The translations under genes were made by a program, and so were the position numbers. Positions 7,970 to 14,978 of a stretch of 21,014 bases of DNA are shown one piece after another. The notes under the pieces are model-generated. The model ran no database searches, was not told where the DNA came from, and saw only the letters and a list, made by a program, of their open reading frames with translations. This stretch comes from JBBRNH01 sp038230415 (GTDB lineage Bacteria; Bacteroidota; Bacteroidia; Cytophagales; Spirosomataceae): positions 1 through 21,014 of the forward strand of contig JBBRNH010000094.1 of assembly GCA_038230415.1 (NCBI GenBank), read 5' to 3'. Positions within the stretch are counted from its first letter, which is position 1. Each line of letters starts with the position of its first letter.

Positions 7970-8088
7970 AAGGAAGATGCTCTATCCAACTGAGCTACGG
8001 GACCATAAAAACGAGAAGCAGCCACCAGTAAATAACAATCAGCGATAAAAACTGACCACCAATCACTGACAACTGCTCACTGTTTTCG

Positions 8089-8162
8089 TCGGGGTGGCAG
8101 GATTCGAACCTACGACCTCCTGCTCCCAAAGCAGGCGCGATACCGGGCTACGCTACACCCCG
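8089..8162 (-). tRNA. tRNA-Pro(UGG)
   Basis: A complete 74-nt cloverleaf on the minus strand. The acceptor is CGGGGTG with CACCCCG, discriminator A. The anticodon stem CCTGC/GCAGG encloses TTTGGGA, giving anticodon UGG. The T arm contains GGTTCGAATCC. CCA is not encoded. It is the middle gene of the tRNA operon. The 84 bp to tRNA-Arg holds no feature I can identify. Confidence 0.95.
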
Positions 8163-8204
8163 AAAACTATGTACTGAACTCGTTACTACACACTAAATCA
8201 AGCT

Positions 8205-8294
8205 TGGCGGAGGGAGAGGGATTCGAACCCTCGGTACCCTTGCGAGTACGGCAGTTTAGCAAACTGCTGGTTTCAGCCGCTCACCCATCTCTCC
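8205..8294 (-). tRNA. tRNA-Ser(GCU), with encoded CCA
   Basis: A class II tRNA on the minus strand. The 5' strand is GGAGAGA, the anticodon stem GCAGT/ACTGC encloses TTGCTAA (anticodon GCU), a long variable arm follows, and the T arm is GAGGG/CCCTC. Discriminator G is followed by CCA at 8207-8205, unlike the other two tRNAs here. Acceptor pair 5:68 is an A-C mismatch; the remaining six pairs are canonical. It is the first gene of the operon, 32 bp after its promoter -7 box. Confidence 0.93.
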
Positions 8295-8325
8295 GTGAAA
8301 TGTGCTTACTGAATTAATCGGGATG

Positions 8326-8356
8326 CAAATGTAGGGCTATAAGACCTGTTTCGCAA
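8326..8356 (-). promoter_or_regulatory. Promoter of the tRNA-Ser/Pro/Arg operon
   Basis: The minus strand carries TTG at 8356-8354 and TACATTTG at 8333-8326, separated by 20 bp. This matches the Bacteroidota TTG/TAnnTTTG promoter at canonical spacing, ahead of the first tRNA at 8294. It is the best-formed promoter in the window. Confidence 0.75.
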
Positions 8357-8370
8357 TAAAAACAGCAAAA

Positions 8371-8393
8371 TATTTTTGCAATCCGTAGTTTTG
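8371..8393 (+). promoter_or_regulatory. Candidate promoter boxes for the BatB-like gene
   Basis: Two TAnnTTTG matches face right, TATTTTTG at 8371-8378 and TAGTTTTG at 8386-8393, upstream of the ATG at 8450. Neither has a perfect -33 TTG; a TTT run at 8349-8351 lies about 19 bp before the first. They sit back to back with the tRNA operon promoter, so 8295-8449 is a divergent control region. Confidence 0.45.
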
Positions 8394-8449
8394 CTGACCG
8401 CTAACACGTCAACTGAACAGCAATCAGGCTGATTACCAATCCGTCACGA

Positions 8450-9412
8450 ATGAATTTCTTACATCGGTTCTCACTCACTGAATGGATACTTGCCGGACTG
8501 TATGTTGGGTTGTATGGCCTTTATCTGTGGCGAGTATTTCGACTGGCCCGGCAACTCAACACCCCGGCGCGGGCGGTAATCCCTAAACTATTTCTGCGAA
8601 CGCTCTATTTCAGTTTGTTATTGATGGCTTTGCGCGGCCCCACGTTTGGCAATGCTGACCGGCAATGGATGGGCCAAAGCCGCGATGTGCTACTGCTGGT
8701 TGATGTCTCGCGCTCGATGGATGCTATTGATGCAGTACCAACCCGACTGGAGCGGGTGAAATACGATATTCGTCAACTGACCGACTCCTTGCCCGGCTCG
8801 CGATTTGGGGTGATATTAGTTGCCGATAAGCCGACCCTGTTGTTGCCGCTCACTGCCGATCTCGATGCTGTCAAACAAGTAGTGCGTGCAATCACAACCG
8901 AAGACGCAGCTACCGGCGGCACTGACCTTTGCTCGGCCCTGGGGCTGGCAGGCCAGAAATTCAACGCGGGTTCAACTACGTTACAAAGCCCAAAAGCGGT
9001 TGTTCTTTTTAGCGACGGTGAGAATTTTGGACCGTGCAATCCCGCTATCTTCGCCCAATTAAGGGCATTGGCGGTTCCGGTATTTACGCTGGGAATCGGC
9101 ACAGAAACCGGCAGTACAATCAACCGTCCAACCGGATTGTTGCGCGATGAACGGGGCGTGTTGGTGCAGACGCGGCTCAACCCGAACTTTTTGCAAACAC
9201 TGGCCCGCGATGGACGGGGGCAGTATATCGAAATCGGCACGAATACGCAGTGGCTTTCTGAATTAACCGGTATGCTGATGGCGGTTTCGGGGCCAATTAT
9301 GAACCGGCAACGGGTGGACGTTGCCGCTGACAAATACTATTACTTTCTGGCGGGCGCGTTGTCGCTTCTATTAATTGACTTGCTGGCAACGATCAGAACG
9401 TTCCGGCTCTAA
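8450..9412 (+). CDS. batB: BatB-like membrane protein with von Willebrand factor A domain
   Basis: A 320-residue inner-membrane protein. It has two N-terminal transmembrane segments (about 12-30 and 47-62), a vWA domain facing the periplasm (about 78-275), and a C-terminal membrane helix (about 296-315). The metal-ion-dependent adhesion site is intact: DVSRSMD (D85, S87, S89), T158 in GGTDL, and D189 in FSDGEN. This layout is that of BatA/BatB proteins of the Bat (Bacteroides aerotolerance) complex. The next gene is BatC-like, which supports BatB. The usual MoxR ATPase, DUF58, BatA, BatD and BatE genes are not in the window, so this is either a split or a reduced cluster. The gene symbol is by similarity only. 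Confidence 0.85.
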   Translation: MNFLHRFSLTEWILAGLYVGLYGLYLWRVFRLARQLNTPARAVIPKLFLRTLYFSLLLMALRGPTFGNADRQWMGQSRDVLLLVDVSRSMDAIDAVPTRLERVKYDIRQLTDSLPGSRFGVILVADKPTLLLPLTADLDAVKQVVRAITTEDAATGGTDLCSALGLAGQKFNAGSTTLQSPKAVVLFSDGENFGPCNPAIFAQLRALAVPVFTLGIGTETGSTINRPTGLLRDERGVLVQTRLNPNFLQTLARDGRGQYIEIGTNTQWLSELTGMLMAVSGPIMNRQRVDVAADKYYYFLAGALSLLLIDLLATIRTFRL

Positions 9413-9444
9413 ATCATGGGCAACAAGAGATTGGTCTGTGTTAT

Positions 9445-9452
9445 TATTTTTG
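9445..9452 (+). promoter_or_regulatory. Candidate -7 promoter element for the BatC-like gene
   Basis: TATTTTTG matches TAnnTTTG 40 bp before the ATG at 9493, in the 80-bp gap after batB. No -33 TTG lies at the usual spacing, so it may only supplement read-through from batB. Confidence 0.35.
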
Positions 9453-9492
9453 TGACGAAACCAAAACACGGTTCTTCGTTCGTTCTCTAACT

Positions 9493-10176
9493 ATGACAAC
9501 GGTATATCTATGGCTTGTGATGTTGCTTGCGTGGTTAGACCTTGGGGGATTTGGCGATATTTCTCGCCGGAATCAGGCCCGCCGACAGGCCGAAAACGCC
9601 TATCAACAAGCTGACTACGGTACTGCCGCCCAACTTTATGCGGCCTTGCTCAACAGATCACCGGACCCGGTTGCCCGGCTGAATTTTGCCCATACCCTGT
9701 TTCATCAGCACAGATACGTGGCTGCCCGGCGGCAATACGGGCCGCTTGTTCGGGCTAAACAAGCCAGCGTGGCAACGGCGGCAACGGTGCAGATGGGCGT
9801 GTTGGCGTGTATAGGCCATGACAGCGCGATGGCCTTGACCTACTTTCGGCAGGCACTCCTGCAAGACACTGATAATCAGACGGCCCGGTTCAACTATGAA
9901 CTAATTCAGCAACGGTTCACCGCTAAAAACCGGCTTGGTTTCAAGAAAAATACGCAGCAGAATCGGCCTGATTCGGTCGCCAGAAGTGCCACGCAGCAGG
10001 CGGTGCCATCAACGCAGCAGCGCGATGCACTGCGTCGGCTGGCCGGGATAAACATGAGCCAAGAACAGGCCCTGCAACTGCTCGATGCTATGCGTGATGA
10101 TGACCTGCCCTATGCATTGGCCCGGCGTGGCGGACGTGCTGAACGTGTGAAACCCGGAACGGGAAATCGTTGGTAA
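9493..10176 (+). CDS. batC: BatC-like tetratricopeptide-repeat protein
   Basis: A 227-residue protein with an N-terminal hydrophobic segment (about residues 2-20) that may be an uncleaved anchor or signal. TPR-like helical pairs follow from about residue 30 to 140 (NAYQQADYGTAAQLYAALLNRSP, ARLNFAHTLFHQHRYVAARRQY). After a polar Gln/Ser/Thr linker, a conserved C-terminal patch near residues 190-212 (MSQEQALQLLDAMRDDDLPYA) is typical of BatC-type proteins. It follows batB and probably acts as a periplasmic scaffold for it. The Bat complex is linked in the literature to envelope stress or oxygen tolerance in Bacteroides, but its exact function is unsettled. Confidence 0.78.
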   Translation: MTTVYLWLVMLLAWLDLGGFGDISRRNQARRQAENAYQQADYGTAAQLYAALLNRSPDPVARLNFAHTLFHQHRYVAARRQYGPLVRAKQASVATAATVQMGVLACIGHDSAMALTYFRQALLQDTDNQTARFNYELIQQRFTAKNRLGFKKNTQQNRPDSVARSATQQAVPSTQQRDALRRLAGINMSQEQALQLLDAMRDDDLPYALARRGGRAERVKPGTGNRW

Positions 10177-10265
10177 ACTAATGGTTAGTAGTAACTGGCA
10201 AATGATTGATGCTTCGCCCAGGAATAAACGTACCACTACCTGCTTACCACTTCCCCCTAAAAAAC

Positions 10266-11444
10266 ATGAATGAAGTCGTGATTGTATCTGCCGTCAGAAC
10301 GCCCATTGGTAGTTTCGGGGGCGTTTTTGCCGGATTATCGGCCATTGATCTGGGCGCAGCCGCCATTCGGGGGGCATTAGCGCGGGCTGCTATATCGCCC
10401 GATCTTATCGAAGAGGTGTATTTCGGTAATGTGGTATCGGCCAATGTGGGGCAGGCACCGGCAAAACAGGCCGCGCTCAAAGCCGGATTGCCCGCATACA
10501 TTCCCTGCACAACCATCAACAAGGTGTGCGCGTCTGGCACCAAAGCCATCATGCTGGCGGCTCAGAGTATTCAGTTGGGCTTAGCCGATGTGGTGCTGGC
10601 GGGCGGCACGGAAAGTATGTCCAACGCGCCATATTATGTTCCTAAAGCCCGGTTTGGCTATAAATATGGCAATGCCGAGTTGATTGATGCGCTGGCACGA
10701 GATGGTCTTGTTGATGCATACGATCAATGCGCGATGGGCGTTTTTGCCGATGCTACGGCCAAAAAATACGCCATTAGCCGACAGGCACAAGACGATTTTG
10801 CCATCCAATCCTACCGGCGGGCCGAAGCCGGAGCCGGGCAATCGGGGCATTTCGCGCCCGAAATCGTGCCGGTCGAAGTGGCCAACCGTAAAGGAAGTAC
10901 CCTGATTACTGACGACGAAGACGTGAAAAAAGTACTGTACGACAAGATTCCGACGCTCAAACCGGCCTTCACGCCCGACGGAACCGTAACAGCCGCCAAC
11001 GCTTCGGCCATCAACGACGGTGCTTCGGCCCTGGTTGTGATGAGCCGCCGGAAGGCCGATGAACTGGGCCTGAAACCCATTGCCCGGATTCTGGGCTACG
11101 CCGATGCCGAACAGGAACCACAGTGGTTCACAACGGCCCCCATCAAAGCCGTGCCGCTGGCCCTGAAACGGGCGGGCTTGACGCTGGCCGACGTTGACTT
11201 TTTTGAAATCAATGAAGCCTTTGCCGTTGTGCCGCTGGCCTTTAGCGAAGTATTGGCAGTGCCACAGCAGAAGATAAACGTCTTCGGTGGCTCAGTAGCG
11301 TTGGGGCATCCATTGGGCGCATCAGGAGCCAGAATCGTGACGACGCTGACCAATGTGCTGACCCAAAACAACGGGCGAATCGGCGTGGCCGGTATTTGTA
11401 ATGGGGGTGGTGGCGCATCGGCCATCGTGATCGAGAAACTGTAA
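10266..11444 (+). CDS. atoB: Acetyl-CoA C-acetyltransferase (thiolase)
   Basis: A 392-residue thiolase that condenses two acetyl-CoA to acetoacetyl-CoA or cleaves 3-ketoacyl-CoA. All catalytic residues are present at the textbook positions of biosynthetic thiolases: nucleophile C88 in KVCASGT, NEAFAVVPLA, H348 in GHPLGASGAR, and C378 in CNGGGGAS. The ATG at 10266 is chosen because MNEVVIVSAVRTPIGSF is the canonical thiolase start; an in-frame ATG at 10206 adds 20 unrelated residues. Length equals that of the family. Whether it serves ketone-body, fatty-acid, isoprenoid or storage metabolism cannot be told here, since no partner gene (HMG-CoA synthase, phaB, fadB) is adjacent. It lies 89 bp after batC and 12 bp before purC. 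Confidence 0.93.
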   Translation: MNEVVIVSAVRTPIGSFGGVFAGLSAIDLGAAAIRGALARAAISPDLIEEVYFGNVVSANVGQAPAKQAALKAGLPAYIPCTTINKVCASGTKAIMLAAQSIQLGLADVVLAGGTESMSNAPYYVPKARFGYKYGNAELIDALARDGLVDAYDQCAMGVFADATAKKYAISRQAQDDFAIQSYRRAEAGAGQSGHFAPEIVPVEVANRKGSTLITDDEDVKKVLYDKIPTLKPAFTPDGTVTAANASAINDGASALVVMSRRKADELGLKPIARILGYADAEQEPQWFTTAPIKAVPLALKRAGLTLADVDFFEINEAFAVVPLAFSEVLAVPQQKINVFGGSVALGHPLGASGARIVTTLTNVLTQNNGRIGVAGICNGGGGASAIVIEKL

Positions 11445-11456
11445 AACCCTCTTCCA

Positions 11457-12404
11457 ATGTCCATTCCGATTGCAGAAACAAATTTCTCGTTTCCGAACCA
11501 GACCGGCTTTTACCGGGGTAAGGTGCGCGATGTATATACGTTCCCGAATCGGGTGGTGATGGTTGCCACCGACCGGATTTCGGCCTTTGACGTGGTGCTG
11601 CCCCGGCCCATTCCCGGCAAAGGGCAGGTACTGAACCAAACGGCGGCTTACTTCCTGAATGCCACCGCTGATCTGGTGCCAAATTGGTTACTGACCGTGC
11701 CAGACCCCAACGTAAGTATCGGCCTGCGGTGCGAGCCGTATCCGGTTGAAATGGTGGTGCGGGGCTACTTAGCGGGCCATGCCTGGCGGCAATATAAACT
11801 CGGTCACCGGCTGCTGTGTGGCGTGACGCTACCCGACGGTCTGCGCGAAAACGACCGACTACCAACGCCCATCATCACGCCGACCACCAAAGCCCACGAA
11901 GGCCACGACGAAGACATCAGCCGCGCAGAAATTATCAGCCAGAACATCGTCAGCGAGACTGAGTACGTGCAGTTAGAGCAACACGCGCTGGCCCTGTTTG
12001 AGCGGGGAACCGACATGGCGGCCAAACGTGGCCTGATTTTGGTGGATACCAAATATGAATTCGGGGCGCGGGACGGGCAGATTTACCTGATTGATGAAGT
12101 GCATACGCCCGATTCGTCGCGGTATTTTTATGCCGATACCTACGCCGAAAACCAGGCTGCCGGGCTGCCACAACGCCAACTCTCGAAAGAATTTGTGCGC
12201 GAGTGGCTGATTGCCAACGGGTTTCAGGGAAAAGAAGGCCAAACCGTGCCGAAGATGACCGACGAATGGGTCGCCGAAATTGCCGCCCGCTACGTTGAAC
12301 TGTTCGAGACCGTAACCGGGCAGGCGTTCATTCCGGCCACTGACGGGGACCCACTGGCGCGAATAAGAGAATGTATCGCGAATAAGAGAATGTATGATGT
12401 ATAA
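11457..12404 (+). CDS. purC: Phosphoribosylaminoimidazole-succinocarboxamide synthase (SAICAR synthetase)
   Basis: Catalyses the ATP-dependent joining of CAIR and aspartate in purine synthesis. The 315-residue protein carries the family motifs GKVRDVY (about 22), DRISAFDVVLP (about 39), VRGYLAGHAWRQY, ITPTTKAHEGHDEDIS, LVDTKYEFG and DEVHTPDSSRYF. Its length fits the longer, yeast- and Bacteroidota-like PurC form rather than the short 237-residue E. coli form. It begins 12 bp after the thiolase stop, so co-transcription is likely. The last 15 or so codons include a perfect 19-bp tandem duplication (12358-12395) that shifts the frame and produces the present stop; the catalytic part is untouched. 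Confidence 0.96.
   Translation: MSIPIAETNFSFPNQTGFYRGKVRDVYTFPNRVVMVATDRISAFDVVLPRPIPGKGQVLNQTAAYFLNATADLVPNWLLTVPDPNVSIGLRCEPYPVEMVVRGYLAGHAWRQYKLGHRLLCGVTLPDGLRENDRLPTPIITPTTKAHEGHDEDISRAEIISQNIVSETEYVQLEQHALALFERGTDMAAKRGLILVDTKYEFGARDGQIYLIDEVHTPDSSRYFYADTYAENQAAGLPQRQLSKEFVREWLIANGFQGKEGQTVPKMTDEWVAEIAARYVELFETVTGQAFIPATDGDPLARIRECIANKRMYDV
12358..12395. repeat. Perfect 19-bp tandem direct repeat in the purC 3' end
   Basis: Copies at 12358-12376 and 12377-12395 are identical (CGCGAATAAGAGAATGTAT). Because 19 is not a multiple of three, the second copy is read in another frame and determines the PurC C-terminus. Confidence 0.95.
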
Positions 12405-12438
12405 TAACCAGTCATTCATAATTTATATACATCATACA
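12391..12438. repeat. Inverted repeat at the purC/dCMP deaminase junction
   Basis: Arms of 13 bp (12391-12403 and 12426-12438) are perfectly complementary around a 22-nt loop, and the purC stop lies at the end of the left arm. The stem is AT-rich and is not followed by a T-run, so it is a poor intrinsic terminator. It may stabilise mRNA or modulate read-through to the deaminase gene, which starts at 12447. Confidence 0.6.
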
Positions 12439-12446
12439 GTAGAACC

Positions 12447-12959
12447 ATGAAGCCCCGTTTCGATGATATTTTTATGGAGCTGGCCGTGAATCTCGCCAAA
12501 CGTTCGCACTGCATCAAGGCGCAGGTGGGGGCAGTTTTGACCAAAGACACCCGAATCATCTCCATCGGCTATAACGGCCCGCCCCCCGGCACCCACAACT
12601 GCGACGAGGAATTTGCGGGTGTGGGTTGCCCCCGCGACTCGAAAGGCTCGTGTTCACTGGCCCTCCACGCCGAAGAAAACGCCATTCTCTATGCCGCCAA
12701 AAATGGCTCTGAAGTAGCCGGAGCCACGCTCTACGTCACGCTGTCGCCGTGCATTGCCTGCGCCCGCACGATCTACACGATGAAAATTGAGCGGGTAATT
12801 TTCCTGCATTCCTACGCCCAGTACAAAGGTATTCCGAGCGACGAAGGCGTTGATTTTCTGCGCCGGTTTGGGGTAAATGTGGTGCGCTACGTGCCAACGG
12901 AAGGTGTTACGCTGTTGGCCGATCCACCCCTTAGAACCACCACACCCCCCACCCAATGA
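12447..12959 (+). CDS. dCMP deaminase (deoxycytidylate deaminase family)
   Basis: A 170-residue zinc enzyme that converts dCMP to dUMP and so feeds dTMP synthesis. The zinc site is complete: H74-A-E76 in LALHAEENAI and P-C102-IA-C105 in LSPCIACARTIY. The N-terminal GYNGPPPGTHNCDE segment and the GVGCPRDSKGSCS insertion are typical of the ComEB/dCMP deaminase branch rather than TadA or cytidine deaminase. The stop overlaps the next ATG (ATGA at 12956-12959), indicating translational coupling with the ACP phosphodiesterase gene. Confidence 0.92.
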   Translation: MKPRFDDIFMELAVNLAKRSHCIKAQVGAVLTKDTRIISIGYNGPPPGTHNCDEEFAGVGCPRDSKGSCSLALHAEENAILYAAKNGSEVAGATLYVTLSPCIACARTIYTMKIERVIFLHSYAQYKGIPSDEGVDFLRRFGVNVVRYVPTEGVTLLADPPLRTTTPPTQ

Positions 12960-13579
12960 ATATTCTGGCGCATGGGTATCTGTCGGAACTGACTCCGCTT
13001 GGCCGTAACGACGGGGTGCTGATCGGTAATTTTGCGGGCGATTTTATCAAGGGTGCTCCCGCTCACCCGCGCCACGCTCTGCTGCCCGACGAGCTACTTG
13101 GCGTGCGGCTACACCGGGCCATTGATTCCTTTACCGACGCTCATCCCGACGTGGCAACTGTCAGAACCATCCTGCACCCGCGTTGCCACAAATACGCGGG
13201 CGTGGCCGTTGATGTGTTTTTTGACCATTTTCTGGCCGTTCATTTTCAGGAACTTACCGGCGAGTCGCTGACCGATTTTGTTCCCTATTTTCAGAATACG
13301 CTTCTGCAAAACACCGCCCGATTACCCGAATCGGCGGGCCGGATGCTGGCCGCTATGGTTCGGTACGACTGGCTGACGCACTACCAAACGGCTGATGGTG
13401 TTGATCGTTCACTGAAAGGACTGGCCCGCCGAACGGCTTTCCCGTCGGGTTTAGACACCGTAATCGAGGATTTTATGGCTAATTACACGGCCATCGGTGA
13501 TGCTTTTAGCCGGTTTTGGCCCGCGCTGGTAGCTGAGGTCAGACGGGTAGGGGAGGTGCTGATTCACAGCGAGTTGTAG
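12956..13579 (+). CDS. acpH: Acyl carrier protein phosphodiesterase (AcpH, DUF479)
   Basis: A 207-residue protein that removes the 4'-phosphopantetheine from holo-ACP. Family landmarks are the start MNILAHGYLS, GNFAGDFIKG (about 23-32), GVRLHRAIDSFTDAHP (about 48-63), and the metal-binding helix YAGVAVDVFFDHFLAVHF (about 80-97), with HD-like D and H residues. Length matches the family. The gene overlaps the upstream stop by four bases. Its last 16 bases overlap the 3' end of the convergent gene on the minus strand, so there is no room for a terminator between them. Confidence 0.9.
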   Translation: MNILAHGYLSELTPLGRNDGVLIGNFAGDFIKGAPAHPRHALLPDELLGVRLHRAIDSFTDAHPDVATVRTILHPRCHKYAGVAVDVFFDHFLAVHFQELTGESLTDFVPYFQNTLLQNTARLPESAGRMLAAMVRYDWLTHYQTADGVDRSLKGLARRTAFPSGLDTVIEDFMANYTAIGDAFSRFWPALVAEVRRVGEVLIHSEL

Positions 13580-14319
13580 AAATTAATTGCCGTTGCCAGA
13601 CCCGCCCGGCTTTTCAGGTCCGGGCGTTTTTCCTTCAGAAAAGCCTCAACCTGCGGCTGTTTGTCGGCCATCAGGTCGAGCAGGGTTTTTCGGCTTGGCG
13701 TAAACTGCTGCGCCTTTCGATTTGCCCCGGCCACGTACCACTCTGTTTTCCTGACTAATTCATCGTCTTTGGTGCCGACGTTCAGGGCTGCGTTGTAGTT
13801 TGCCCGTCTAAGAAATAAATAATGGTATTGCAGCAGGGCTATTTTCCCGCCTGTTATCTGCTCAAAAAACCCGGATAACTTATCGGCTTCGCCCCTGAAC
13901 TCACGAACGTTGATAAACCGGCTCACCGAGCCAGTCAGATCATTGCGGTCGAAATAGCGTACTGATGCGGCCCGCACCGCCCGAATGTCGCCCTGAGCAA
14001 CGCGCACATCCAGCTCGTGCTTGGCAAGGTCAAGCCGGATAGGAACACCCGTCAGTGAGTCGCTGCTGCCCGAAATTTTGCCGTAGAACTTGATTAATCC
14101 CGCCTGAAACGTAGAGTCTAAATAGTTGCTGCCGAGGAGTTTGCCCGGCTCACCGGCTACGCCGAACAGTACGCCCGTTTGCGGAATACTAAACGTGCCG
14201 TAGTTAAGCCGGTCGCGGGTGCTTTGCATCATGGCTTCATTTTGCGCCATCAGGCGGGTGGCAAAAGTCAGCAGAAAGAGGAAGGTGATTGAGTGGCGCA
14301 CGGTGTTATTTTTTGCCAA
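13564..14319 (-). CDS. Secreted hypothetical protein
   Basis: A 251-residue protein with a Sec-type signal peptide (HSITFLFLLTFATRLMA, then QNEAMM), so it is exported. I do not recognise the mature domain; it is mixed alpha/beta with a charged C-terminal half and no cysteines in the mature part. The frame has no ATG before the end of the signal peptide. Translation must begin at TTG (14319, giving MAKNNTV...) or GTG (14301, giving MRHSITF...). Both keep an acceptable signal peptide and the longer is reported here. A sequencing error hiding an upstream ATG is also possible. It is convergent with acpH, overlapping by 16 bp, and lies downstream of the 14365 gene. Confidence 0.75.
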   Translation of the reverse strand: MAKNNTVRHSITFLFLLTFATRLMAQNEAMMQSTRDRLNYGTFSIPQTGVLFGVAGEPGKLLGSNYLDSTFQAGLIKFYGKISGSSDSLTGVPIRLDLAKHELDVRVAQGDIRAVRAASVRYFDRNDLTGSVSRFINVREFRGEADKLSGFFEQITGGKIALLQYHYLFLRRANYNAALNVGTKDDELVRKTEWYVAGANRKAQQFTPSRKTLLDLMADKQPQVEAFLKEKRPDLKSRAGLATAINFYNSL

Positions 14320-14364
14320 GTTTAGCGAAAAAAACAGGGATGTCCGCTTACCTGCGCTGGCAAG

Positions 14365-14928
14365 TCAGCCCCGGCAAAACGTTTCCCAGAACCGGGTGTA
14401 CAACTTCTGGGCGTAGGTCTTGAAATCGTGGTGCGAGCCGTGAATGGTGAAGGCGGGAAAAACGCGCTCGTGGCCCGGAATCGGCTCAACGGCGATACTG
14501 CGGCCCGTTGCCCAGCGGCCCGCTATCTGGTTTATGCTTCCCGTCAGGCGCAGGCCCGCGTCGGGCAGGTCGGTTTGGCAGGTGGCCGGGTGGCGGGTGG
14601 TGGCTAAATCCTGGGTAAAGCGTTGTAACTGACCCGCATCGAACCAAGACAGCGCGGGCAGGTTGAGCCGTTCGGCAGGGCGATTGGCGGCCTTTCGGCA
14701 CAAAAACTGCACCAACAGCCACGAATGTGGTGCGCCGGTGTTGGTTTTGTCTGCCTGGGCTGAACCGGGCCAAACGGGTGTTGACCGCATCAAAACCTGG
14801 GTGTCTAAAATTTCGAGAGGAGCCGTATCGGGGCCGGTGGCGAGTTCAAGAATCATAGCTGATGACGTGTTTGTGCAAAACAAGGCTATAAAGATAACGA
14901 TTCTGCCCGGCTCCGGGTTATGGCTCAT
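14365..14928 (-). CDS. Hypothetical protein, possibly WapI-like
   Basis: A 187-residue protein if started at the ATG at 14928. That start gives an apparent signal-like stretch (RIVIFIALFC...SSA). An internal ATG at 14856 would give a 163-residue cytoplasmic protein beginning MILELATG, and a TATCTTTA box upstream of that codon slightly favours the shorter form. The pattern of the body (SWLLVQFLCR, then WFDAGQLQRFTQDL, LRLTGSINQIAGRWATGRS, and a C-terminal FTIHGSHHDFKTYAQKLY) recalls the WapI family of immunity-like proteins, but I hold this weakly. It lies 46 bp upstream of the secreted hypothetical gene on the same strand. Confidence 0.65.
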   Translation of the reverse strand: MSHNPEPGRIVIFIALFCTNTSSAMILELATGPDTAPLEILDTQVLMRSTPVWPGSAQADKTNTGAPHSWLLVQFLCRKAANRPAERLNLPALSWFDAGQLQRFTQDLATTRHPATCQTDLPDAGLRLTGSINQIAGRWATGRSIAVEPIPGHERVFPAFTIHGSHHDFKTYAQKLYTRFWETFCRG

Positions 14929-14978
14929 AGTCAATACGGCTTAGACCTTAGCCAACGGTCCTGCGTTACATCGCTCCA

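Larger units (their letters stand above)
7342..8004 (-). tRNA. tRNA-Arg(UCU), interrupted by a group I intron
   Basis: The 5' exon (8004-7970, 35 nt) and 3' exon (7380-7342, 39 nt) form one complete tRNA when joined. The acceptor is GGTCCCG paired with CGGGATC, discriminator A. The D arm is GCTC/GAGC, the anticodon stem TCTTC/GAAGG, and the loop CT-TCT-AA gives anticodon UCU. The T arm is GCTGG/CCAGC with loop TTCGAGT. CCA is not encoded. The break falls between anticodon bases U34 and C35. The 5' exon ends in U and the intervening sequence ends in G, as group I splicing requires. Joining one base earlier or later gives a six-base loop or a non-G intron end. It is the last gene of a Ser-Pro-Arg tRNA operon. 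Ordinary tRNA scanners without intron handling would miss it. Confidence 0.92.

Noticed and set aside
7798..8025. Minus-strand open frame reading GPVAQLDRASS near its start
   Set aside because: This peptide is the translation of a tRNA gene, a common misannotation; it spans the 5' exon of tRNA-Arg and the intron.
11242..11865. Long minus-strand frames opposite thiolase and purC
   Set aside because: The plus-strand genes have complete catalytic motifs; the antisense frames are Arg/Pro-rich shadows.
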